NCBI GenBank assembly: GCA_964030475.1
Contig: CAXIPT010000006.1
Location: 4,316,619 to 4,380,618 of the forward strand
Direction: 5' to 3'
Length of the DNA stretch: 64,000 nucleotides
From: Tethya wilhelma
Lineage: Eukaryota > Porifera > Demospongiae > Tethyida > Tethyidae
In this document: one piece after another, positions 37,443 through 50,710 of the stretch
Layout: each line of letters opens with the position of its first letter
How positions within the stretch are numbered: position 1 is the stretch's first letter
Position numbers and translations under genes: made by a program
The notes under the pieces: generated by a model
Told to the model about the DNA's origin: nothing
Database searches by the model: none
Seen by the model: only the letters and a program-made list of their open reading frames with translations

Positions 37443-38292
37443 GAACTTGACTGCTTCATGCATGTATAATTATATCCTGACTTTAAACATCCATATATAT
37501 AATATATGTTTTCATTTTATTGTTCCTATCATATAATGTTGTCGTCCTATAATTATATTTCAGTGTTGAAGTATTAATTTTTATGTGTATTGTTATAGCA
37601 GACTTTATCTACTGATTATTGAATGCCAATGCACAAAGTCAAATTATTTCATTATTATAGACCGGTGTGACTGATAATGTATTATTGTGAAACTTTTATG
37701 GGAATAAGTAACAATTATAATACTGTATAGTGATTCAATTTGATCATTTTCGACACCTGCATGTCACATTTTTAACATGAGACAGTCTATAGCCTCGTTC
37801 CCAAGTTCTCACAGCGAGAGCCTGGGAAAGAGGCTATCAATGAACATCTGTGGCATCCATAATTATGTTATCGTGGTTACAAATAAGAGTTCACTACACT
37901 ATGGGCCCTGTTTATGCATGGTACAGCCAAAACCCACTGACTGTGAGAAACCTGATTATGACACAAGAATTGTGGTATCACCTGATCTATACTGTAAAAT
38001 CAGATTTATAGTCTGGAATTGCATGTCTTGAACATATCAGTCAGGACATAAAGCTATTTCTGGAAACCAATAGAATTGAAAGTAACAGTTGGTGAATTTG
38101 TGGAAAATACATAGCTACAAGTGGGTATAGTTCTCAGGCTATAATATAATTATATAATTTGAAGAGTGATTTAAATTTTGGCGCCAGCAGTATATCGATC
38201 TGTTATACTGAGCTACTGTATAGTGATTAGTTTCACAACTTGACTTAATTAACTTGATATTAAGTTGCTTTTCAAGTAGCTCATAGACAGCC
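37443..38292. other. Spacer between C4orf17-like copy 3 and NYN gene
   Basis: AT-rich. Includes the 49-bp foldback 37789-37837. Nothing coding recognised. The region just before 38293 lacks a clear promoter motif. Confidence 0.5.
37789..37837. mobile_element. Short foldback of the TAGCCT family
   Basis: ATAGCCTCGTTCCCA and its near-perfect reverse complement TGGGAAAGAGGCTAT enclose about 19 bp; ends match the element at 721-816. Confidence 0.6.
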
Positions 38293-39675
38293 ATGCAAAA
38301 GGAGCAAACTGATAGGTGTTATGTGTTTGTTGATGACTCAAACTTTTGGATAGAAGGAAAGAAAGTACAAGCAAAACAATTAAAGGATGCAGACATTGAT
38401 AACCGTTACAGAGTTGATCTGGGAAGGTTTCTGAAAGCTGTTGTGAAGGATCGTGAAATAGCACAAGCTTTTCTATATGGTTCAATTCCACCACCAAATG
38501 ACACTGTCTGGAAAGCTATGGAAGAGATGAAATTTGATGTGGAAAAATTTCGGCGCTCTGTAAAAGGAAAAGAAAAAGAAGTAGATGTAGCAATGGCTAC
38601 TGACATTGTGAACATGTCTTCTAAGCTGTATTATACTGGAAGCACAACGGATGCAGTTTTCATCATTGTTACCGGAGATCGAGATCTGAAACGACCTATT
38701 GAGGAAACACTTAAACGAGGAATGTTTGTGGAATTGTGGGCCTGGAAGGATAGCATGGCACGTGAGTTCATCCAGCTTGCTAATGATCCTGACACATTCA
38801 GTGCCACTGCTTTGGAGACCATAAAAGATTCATTTGGGTACACCGCGTATATGTCTACACGCAGTAAACAGGATGTAAATCCTACACGTGCCATTGTATT
38901 CAGAAATCTTCCCTACTATAATAACAAAAGGAAAGAGTTTGTGTATGTCTTTGCTAACACACTGTCACGGCTTATGCGAATCTTTTATATCACGCAAGTT
39001 GTTACTGTTGAAAAACAGAAACAGGATCTAATTGTAGAATTTCCCAAAACAAAACCAGACGTTGTTCTAAAACAACTAAAGGAAACAAAAATATTCCAAG
39101 ATTTTGATGTTTGTAGTTACCCCGAGTACAAATCAAAACCACTGGAGGAGACTTCTGTGATAGAAACAAGCAACAGGTTTGAAGCTCTTAGTGACCTAGA
39201 AGATGGCAGTGATGAAGCAATACTGGATATATGTACTGCAACAGACTTTGACACTCAATCTGATAGGAGGAGCTCTGCATGTGAACAGAACACAAGTCCA
39301 GATCCAGATCCAGATCCTGATTCATGGATAGACGTCTTACGCAGAACTCCAGGGCGTAGGTCTCGGATACTGAAACAAAGGGAAATACCTTGCAATTATG
39401 GAGACCATTGTGCAAAGGCATCAAACTGCACAAGCAAGCACACTGACCAAGAAAGAGAGCTCTTTCGAAAATATCCCGATGTCAATTTTGAATATCTAAA
39501 GGTCAAAGAGTGCAACAAGAAAGACAAGCATGTAACCAAAGAGCAAAAGAAATGGTGCACTTATGCACATGATGATGAAGACTCATGGTGTCTTCAATGC
39601 AAAAAATATGGTCACCTCACAGACAACTGCCGAGTTCAGCTTCATGCAACTTCTGTAAACAAACAAGCTGTTTGA
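38293..39675 (+). CDS. NYN-domain putative ribonuclease with CCCH/CCHC zinc fingers
   Basis: An intronless 460-residue protein. Residues ~8-185 fit a NYN (PIN-like) domain: CYVFVDDSNFWIEGK (first acidic cluster), KEVDVAMATDIV (second acidic pair) and VFIIVTGDRDLKRPIEETLK (third cluster, the TGDRD signature), all expected metal-binding aspartates present. After a linker (FRNLPYYNNKRKEFVYVFAN, RRM-like in feel) come an acidic stretch, CNYGDHCAKASNCTSKH (a CCCH-type finger), and CLQCKKYGHLTDNCR (CCHC-like knuckle). Family members such as MARF1 cleave RNA. It is one of only two sizeable intronless genes in an intron-rich region, suggesting a retrocopy or acquired gene. Confidence 0.85.
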   Translation: MQKEQTDRCYVFVDDSNFWIEGKKVQAKQLKDADIDNRYRVDLGRFLKAVVKDREIAQAFLYGSIPPPNDTVWKAMEEMKFDVEKFRRSVKGKEKEVDVAMATDIVNMSSKLYYTGSTTDAVFIIVTGDRDLKRPIEETLKRGMFVELWAWKDSMAREFIQLANDPDTFSATALETIKDSFGYTAYMSTRSKQDVNPTRAIVFRNLPYYNNKRKEFVYVFANTLSRLMRIFYITQVVTVEKQKQDLIVEFPKTKPDVVLKQLKETKIFQDFDVCSYPEYKSKPLEETSVIETSNRFEALSDLEDGSDEAILDICTATDFDTQSDRRSSACEQNTSPDPDPDPDSWIDVLRRTPGRRSRILKQREIPCNYGDHCAKASNCTSKHTDQERELFRKYPDVNFEYLKVKECNKKDKHVTKEQKKWCTYAHDDEDSWCLQCKKYGHLTDNCRVQLHATSVNKQAV

Positions 39676-40327
39676 AGCTATAGTGAAAATAATATAATAT
39701 TATAGAAACTAACAGCTTAAATATAATTTTGTGGAAACTTTAAACCACATGCAAAACATGGATTTTTGTCGTTATCATACATGCACACATAATTACAAAA
39801 TACTTAGTCTATATAATGGCATCACAAGTTATAATATTATAACTAACGCACATATACCACATAATATACTTCATGACACGGGTAATTGGGTAATCGTAGC
39901 TAGCCATCGAGCGCTGCACATTTCGTGAAGGAGATTAACTGATCCTATAAACATACACAACAAGTAGTTAATTAACTCACAATAAAGTGCATACAATGTC
40001 ATAAGCTTTTTTGTATTGAGATAAAATTCCATTCCAATTCACTGAAGTGTAGAGTGGGGTATCAATTACACCATCGTATAAGGCAGAGCAATTCCTTCAA
40101 AGTATGCACACTGGCTATTGAGTATACACCATCAAATAGCACAGTTCATTAGTAGTAGGCCAACTCCTCCAGCTTCACACACAAACTACTCTATAGCATT
40201 TCACAGCATTGTAGTCATATCGTTGAACCATAGTAGCTAGCCAACAAACCACCAAGAGTATATGTATGGATATCTTGAATTGCTGATCACTTACTTAAAA
40301 CCAGTCTATGGTTAGCTGAGTTTTAAA
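39676..40327. other. Spacer between NYN gene and EGF membrane protein
   Basis: AT-rich, no gene recognised on either strand. Confidence 0.55.
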
Positions 40328-42290
40328 ATGGCAGCACAGAACACAGTCTTGATGACAGCACTTATACTAGTGGTGTACTGTTCCAGTGAGCTCTCCTACT
40401 CCATGGCCAGCAGTAATGTAGGCAACACCACTGAGAGCAACAGCAGCACTGAGAGCAACAGCACCACTGAAGGGAACAGCACCACTGAAGGGAACAGCAC
40501 CACTGAAGGGAACAGCACCACTGAAGGGAACAGCAGCACTGAGAGCAACAGCAGCACTGAAGGGAACAGCACCACTGAAGGGAACAGCAGCACTGAAGGG
40601 AACAGCAGCACTGAAGGGAACAGCACCACTGAAGGCAGTGGTAGTGGCAGTGGAGGGAGTGGCAGTGGAAGCTCAACCACAGGTAAGAGCCTTATAAACT
40701 TCATATCATCAATACAGCCACAGCTATAGTATACACGTTGTGCATGCATGTAGTTGTGATGAATCTAAATATTGCACACGTCTGACTTTATAGATGTGAG
40801 TGCTTGTGATCAGCAACCAAGACCGTGCCATAGAAATGCTGAATGTATTGTCGCTGAGTCAGCAGATGGTGGATACATCTGTGAATGTGTATTAGGGTAC
40901 ACCGGGGATGGTAAACAATGTACAGGTGACTACATGAAATAGTATTATAATCGCAATAAAAATTATCAGTGAAAATTTGCTTTCTCTAAACAGAATTGCC
41001 CGGCAACAATGAGTTTGTAACTTGTGAGAGTGACTCTCAGCCATGTGATGCCAATGCTCAGTGCAGTAACACCGAAGATGGTGTCTATTGCGAGTGTAGG
41101 GAAGGCTTTCTAGGCAATGGAATGGAGTGTACAGGTAATCAGTTCAATGCAGTGGCTGGCATGTTTTGTGGAGCCATAGAATCAGTAGTTTCATGACAAA
41201 AGCTATAAAATACCCTTAAGCTTGATGGCAGAGCTAATGATAATTGATTGATGGCTACAAATATTATGCAACTTTCAGATATTGATGAGTGCTCAATGAA
41301 CGCTGACGACTGCCATCAGAGTGCCACATGTATCAACAGGCCTGGGGGGTTTGAGTGTGACTGTATATTTGGATACAAAGGAAACGGAACTCACTGCTCA
41401 CGTAAGTCAGCATACAAACAATGTGAGTCATAATAACAAGGCTCAATATAGCTTAAATTCATGCTGAAATGGCAGGATGGATTCACTATCAGAGGTACAT
41501 ATTTCTCCCTTTCAATATCTCTCCTAATACAGAGCACAGGATTCAGATTATAGCATTTGCCTGTGGTACACTGGGAGGTTTAGTTCTGATAGCTGCGGTA
41601 ATCATCATAGACGTCTACCTCTGCAAGAAATTCTCAGACAGGAACCGCGAGAAACTGAGACGTCACCACGAGAGATTGAAACAACAAAAAGAGCAAAACG
41701 ATCGATTTCTCCAACAAGTAAGACACACACTGTGATATAATTTGGCATACCATATAGCACAAAATATTGGTGGAAATAAAATTTGACGGATTGTCAAAAT
41801 TTTCATGCTTGGCAGCCTGGATTTTATTTTGGCAGTAGCTCACACAGCAATACACGTATTCTGTATGTGCTGCACATAAACATGACTGTTTCACGGATTT
41901 AAATCGGTGGTCCTTATCAAAACTGCCAATCTGCCAATATTAAAATCTGCCAAATCTTTGTGCTATACCGTTTGCCTCATGTCTCATCATAATGGATAAG
42001 GAATGACCAATATTAAGGTGCCATGTTTAACTCTCTCTATGCAGCGAGGCGAGCACCAGACAGCGGCGTATCAGCCTAACTCAAACAGGCAAAGAAGTGC
42101 TCCTAACGATCTAGATGATTCAACTGTGTTCTACAACCCCAGCGCTCCTGGAATAGTTGAACTGAATCAGCAAACAGACCATCCAGCTCCAAACAGAGCA
42201 GTGGTGGAGTTACGTATCCAGGGCCAGCAACAGAGGGACAATCAGAACAGATGGAGCGAGGCTCTCAGAATAAATGAATGGCTAATATAA
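40328..42290 (+). CDS. Single-pass membrane protein with sequon-rich stalk and three EGF-like domains
   Basis: Six exons (40328-40682, 40794-40925, 40994-41134, 41279-41401, 41533-41717, 42045-42290) join to 393 residues. A signal peptide (TVLMTALILVVYCSSELSYS) precedes about 12 tandem six-residue units of the form NSTTEG/NSSTEG/NSSTES, each an N-glycosylation sequon with extra Ser/Thr, then a Gly/Ser stretch. Three EGF-like domains follow, each on its own phase-1 exon, with six cysteines each; the third starts DIDECSMNADDC, the calcium-binding type. Then a membrane segment (IIAFACGTLGGLVLIAAVII) and a ~130-residue cytoplasmic tail with Gln/Arg/Asn bias. A receptor, adhesion or mucin-like role is inference. 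The next gene downstream has a similar EGF-membrane end. Confidence 0.85.
40424..40635 (+). repeat. 18-bp coding minisatellite (NSTTEG units)
   Basis: About 12 units of AACAGCACCACTGAAGGG and variants (AGC/ACC, GGG/AGC), preserving the frame. Antisense open frames here are shadows. Confidence 0.9.
41749..41971. mobile_element. MITE-like element (ACCGTATAGC family)
   Basis: 223 bp with ends ACCATATAGCACAAAATATT and the reverse complement of ACGGTATAGCACAAAGATTT; lies in the last intron of the EGF membrane gene. Same length as the ETFA-intron member. Confidence 0.75.
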
Positions 42291-43069
42291 TATTAATTCT
42301 TTATAGTCAATGTACGTTATTATGCTAACACACTCACTTATTTAAGGCTATATTACAATTGTTATACTATAAATTGTATATGTCGTGTGATATGATTCAA
42401 TCAATATGAGAGTATGCTAAGTGAAAGGTCAAAGGGAGCCTGGGGGTGAGGCTAAGGATATGCAACAAAAGCTGAGTTATAGGAAAAGTACAACGTCATT
42501 GTAAAAATCTGAACTATACATATACAGTCAGGGAATTTTACTATCCCATACTATTAAATTTCTCAAACTCCAACAGATCACCGCTACAGGATCACTGAGT
42601 ACAAGCATGCATATGCATGACGTCTCAGCATTTCATGTGACATTTGATTCCCAGGTGGAGATCTATTAATGATATTCACGAGGTGAACTTTATACAATAT
42701 GCAGAGTATATTATCCAATACAGTTTTGACTAGGCAGTATGTTGTGGAGTCTGGCACTGCAATAACATCGCAATGGTATATTAATTCAAAGGTATTCACA
42801 AATACCAAAGACAGTAGTATGTTTCTTATTGACGTATGCTATTACAATAACCTATAATACTCCCTGCAAGGACTGTCTCATCCAGTTGACCTAAGTTTAA
42901 GCAAGCGTGAACCATGTAGCACAAACAAATCTACATTTTACATCAGAAATACAATTTTATATGCACACCAAGGCACTCAGGGTGAAGTAGATTTGCTAAC
43001 TAGAGAATTTAAAAACACTTGGAAGGAGTAAGAATTTCAGGAAGCTAAAGACTGATCGAGAAAAGATCA
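42291..43069. other. Spacer between the two EGF membrane genes
   Basis: AT-rich. Contains a half copy (42435-42454) of the TAGCCT-family inverted repeat. No gene recognised. Confidence 0.55.
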
Positions 43070-45604
43070 ATGATGGCAGTATTACACGTACAAGAGTTTA
43101 TGATAGTACTACTACTGGCATTGATGTGTGGCCGTAGTGACAGCTACCAAGATCTAACTCTGGTGGAGAGAACACAAGGAGCTGATGTTGTTCGAGCCGT
43201 GATATCTAAGTTTGACAAGATATTCAGCTCACCACCTCACAAGGGTCGAGACTCACTTTGGAGAACTACTGGAGGACATTTTGACAGCACTTTCATGAGA
43301 AACCTGGCCTACATTGAATCTATAGATGGCACAGATCCTAACACATATCGCAATGGCTACTTTGGAGGGATCTGGCAAGTGGACGAGGAGAAATTCACAA
43401 CTTCCAAAGATAGCAGACTCTCTGCTCACCATCAAACAATCAACAGTGTGTTTGGTATTGAATGGCAGCAAGTAGAATGGTTGAATCTTACCAGGCCGCT
43501 GTATTCTGCACTAGCAGCAAAGCTGTATCTGATCAACAAGGAGATAAGAGCTGGGAATACATCTCTGTGTGCTCAAGAGGGACCCCCCAGTGGCACAGCA
43601 GAGCAGGCCGCGTACTGGAGCGAGTGCTATCAAGATGGAAGTGGAGAAGAGAGAGAGTTTATATCCTTGGTGTCAAGTCTCAGTCAAAATCAAGAGAGTG
43701 AGCATCAGACCATACATGTTTGTGTAACATTAACACAACCTCAGCAACTATAGATATTATATGTATGTATGTATGTATTTGTACATGCACACACATAGCT
43801 TGCAGGGTGGATGCAGATGTGGCGTTTGTTCTTGATTCCTCCGGCAGCATCAACCACGCCAACTCCACAAATTGGGATAGAATCAAACGGTTTGTGGAGC
43901 GGTTCACGAGGGAACTAACGATCGGCAGTGAAAGCAGAGACAGAGTTGGAGTGATCACATTCGGTTACTCGGCAACCATAAACATCAACCTGAACCACAC
44001 CTATGACTCCACATCTCTCTCCGACGCAATCTTCAGATTACCTTTTCTCAACGAGAGATCAAACACAGCTGATGGCCTCTGCAAGCTCACGCAACTAGCC
44101 TGGCGATCGAATGTCCTACGAGTAGCACTTGTGGTCACTGATGGATGCTGGAACGAGAGAGGATCCCAGCAGTGTAGTCGGACTGATGAAGCAGCCATGC
44201 TTGTTCATGCTACAGAGCCTGAGATATTGGTATATGTCATTGGAGTGACTGACAGGGTGATTGAAGGAGAGCTAGCAGTCATCGCCTCTTCTGAAGGCTA
44301 TGTCGATCACTTGGAGAGATTTGATGAACAGCTGTTGAACTACGCCCGTCAGCACCAAACCTATCGTATTTGTTTCACAGGTATAATTATGACATTATAT
44401 ATGCTTGTATTAGCCAGCTATATTTATGGAAATCTCTCTCTCCCTCTCTATCTGTCTACTTGTAGCATCGACTCTAATTCCTGCTGGGGATCAAACCATC
44501 CTCCATCAAAACTTCACACGAGATCAGCTGGTACGATATCGTTATCAAGTCTCCCATGGCACCACCATCAGGCTGTGTGCACTGGCTGGAAGTGTTGTCC
44601 TCTTTGCATCAACAAATGTCTCAAACCCAAACGAAGCTTATAACGATTTTGTTCTCCGACCGTCACTAATAACAGGGGCGACCTCGTGTGCTGATGAATA
44701 TGTAGATGTAGAGTCACTCCTAAGCACACAGCAAAGAGGACCAGTTTCAGAAGCAGTTGTGAATGAGACAGAGAGTGTGACACTTTATGTGTCCATCAAA
44801 GGAAGAGGAGAGAACAACTCATTCTCACTGGCCAGTTTACACGGAGATCTAACTGAGAGTAAGCCAATTAATCAACCTAGAATTCAACACATGTTAATTG
44901 TAGCCAAAGCAACACAAACTTCCTACTAGAGATGGCAATCCAAGCAGTCCACACACAGCTAAAAAATGTAACTATACTATTAACAAGGAATTCATGATTT
45001 TTTCCTCTTCACTAAATCAATAGACACTGTATCTTGTGCGGACTCTCCCTGTGGTGTGGACGCCATATGCACGGACGAACCAATTGGATACAGCTGCAAC
45101 TGTGGGCAGGGGTTTGAAGGAGACCCACTACTGGAGTGTTCAGGTTAGCCTGACAAAAAATAGGCCTACTGTGAGATCTCAATTATGCCGCCTTAACTTA
45201 TTAAATTTTACTGAAGATATCAATGAATGTGAAAGAGAACCGCTGCCTTGCCATGAGAGAGCAGTATGTACCAACACCGCTGGAGGCTATCAGTGTGACT
45301 GTAACCTTGGATACAATGGAAATGGGAGAATTTGTGAAGGTACGAGTAAAGCACACGTGGCAGATTCTAGACTAGCTAGAGTCATGATGATGCCACTGGT
45401 AAACTGGATGCAATGGTTTGTAGCTAGCTATCTGCAATGATACTGCTGTTTTGTTACACTATAGTGCACCAAGAATGGATCATCACTATAGCTGTTGGAG
45501 CTGTTGGTGGTCTGCTCTTGCTACTGGCGCTCATAATCATGGGAGGATACACCATATATTGCAGTATGAAACAGAGTCGTAGATTCAGAAGTACTTTAGT
45601 GTGA
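43070..45604 (+). CDS. Single-pass membrane protein: lysozyme-like domain, vWA domain, two EGF-like domains
   Basis: Six exons (43070-43697, 43799-44380, 44466-44858, 45024-45143, 45217-45339, 45465-45604) join to 661 residues. A signal peptide (FMIVLLLALMCGRSDS) is followed by ~190 residues resembling a goose-type lysozyme/SLT fold: LAYIESIDGTDPNTYRNGYF then GGIWQVDEEKF, with Glu in YIES at the expected catalytic spot. Next comes a vWA domain with a complete MIDAS-type start (VAFVLDSSGSINHA) and VALVVTDGCWN. A ~130-residue beta-rich segment with NXS/T sites follows, then EGF-like domains (CADSPCGVDAIC; DINECEREPLPC), a membrane segment (IAVGAVGGLLLLLALIIMGG) and a short basic tail. Adhesion or microbe binding is possible; enzyme activity is unproven. 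Confidence 0.85.
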
Positions 45605-45982
45605 CCCAGCATAGATACAGACTAATACGTAACCACACAGCCATTTCATAACCCGACATACACTAAATTTGACTGCAATTTTGCAAGTTTGTAATGTATG
45701 CTGATGTAATTATGATATCTGAAAGTATGGATAGCTAGCTATATTACTGGAGCTATCAAATCAAGTGAACTAGAGGGCTGCAGCTCATGTCAGACCATGA
45801 CAGATTATTTTATAGTAATTACCCCACAATAACTTATCTCATAACATTTGTTGCTTGGAAGGTCTTGTGTCAGTAGAGATTCATAGTGTACTCTCAAGTT
45901 TCCTTCTTCATTTTCTTGATTTGAAATGATGTAATTTGGCGCCACAGCCACATGATGTGCGTTAAAAAGAATACAACTCGTA
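45605..45982. other. Spacer between vWA/EGF gene and cyclin Q
   Basis: 378 bp, AT-rich, no gene seen; presumably carries the cyclin Q promoter. Confidence 0.5.
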
Positions 45983-47191
<1,209 letters not shown>

Positions 47192-47446
47192 TGATGTCTC
47201 CATGGACTATGATAATTTATTGAAAGAAGTTCCTCAATTGCTACTAAAATCAGAACACTGACGTTCCTTAATCATTTCACGAGAGAGCCAACCCATTTTG
47301 CAGATCAAGCTATATACATACAATTGCTGAATGGAACAACTTTCAGTTTTTAAAACATATAATTATTATTGTACAAGTACATTCAGTCACGTCATGATGA
47401 TTAGAATGAGTCCTATTAATATTAATAATTATTAAGATAATTGCTC

Positions 47447-49836
<2,390 letters not shown>

Positions 49837-49918
<82 letters not shown>
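49837..49918. repeat. (AG)n microsatellite at gap edge
   Basis: AG run entering the gap; on the minus strand it is the TC tract feeding the acceptor of a PSMC3 exon. Confidence 0.95.
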
Positions 49919-50617
49919 NNNNNNNNNNNNNNNNNNNNNNNNNNNNNNNNNNNNNNNNNNNNNNNNNNNNNNNNNNNNNNNNNNNNNNNNNNNNNNNNNN
50001 NNNNNNNNNNNNNNNNNNNNNNNNNNNNNNNNNNNNNNNNNNNNNNNNNNNNNNNNNNNNNNNNNNNNNNNNNNNNNNNNNNNNNNNNNNNNNNNNNNNN
50101 NNNNNNNNNNNNNNNNNNNNNNNNNNNNNNNNNNNNNNNNNNNNNNNNNNNNNNNNNNNNNNNNNNNNNNNNNNNNNNNNNNNNNNNNNNNNNNNNNNNN
50201 NNNNNNNNNNNNNNNNNNNNNNNNNNNNNNNNNNNNNNNNNNNNNNNNNNNNNNNNNNNNNNNNNNNNNNNNNNNNNNNNNNNNNNNNNNNNNNNNNNNN
50301 NNNNNNNNNNNNNNNNNNNNNNNNNNNNNNNNNNNNNNNNNNNNNNNNNNNNNNNNNNNNNNNNNNNNNNNNNNNNNNNNNNNNNNNNNNNNNNNNNNNN
50401 NNNNNNNNNNNNNNNNNNNNNNNNNNNNNNNNNNNNNNNNNNNNNNNNNNNNNNNNNNNNNNNNNNNNNNNNNNNNNNNNNNNNNNNNNNNNNNNNNNNN
50501 NNNNNNNNNNNNNNNNNNNNNNNNNNNNNNNNNNNNNNNNNNNNNNNNNNNNNNNNNNNNNNNNNNNNNNNNNNNNNNNNNNNNNNNNNNNNNNNNNNNN
50601 NNNNNNNNNNNNNNNNN
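49919..50617. other. Assembly gap (699 N)
   Basis: All bases undetermined, flanked by (AG)n on the left and (TG)n on the right, so the gap was caused by microsatellites. It must hold the 3' end of DDX49 and the 5' end of PSMC3, both minus strand. Confidence 1.

Positions 50618-50698
<81 letters not shown>
50618..50698. repeat. (TG)n microsatellite at gap edge
   Basis: About 80 bp of pure TG leaving the gap. Confidence 0.95.
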
Positions 50699-50700
<2 letters not shown>

Positions 50701-50710
50701 ATTACATCAC

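Noticed and set aside
40362..40749. Cys-rich and Leu/Val-rich proteins on the minus strand
   Set aside because: Antisense readings of the NSTTEG coding repeat; the sense strand has a signal peptide, splice sites and EGF domains.
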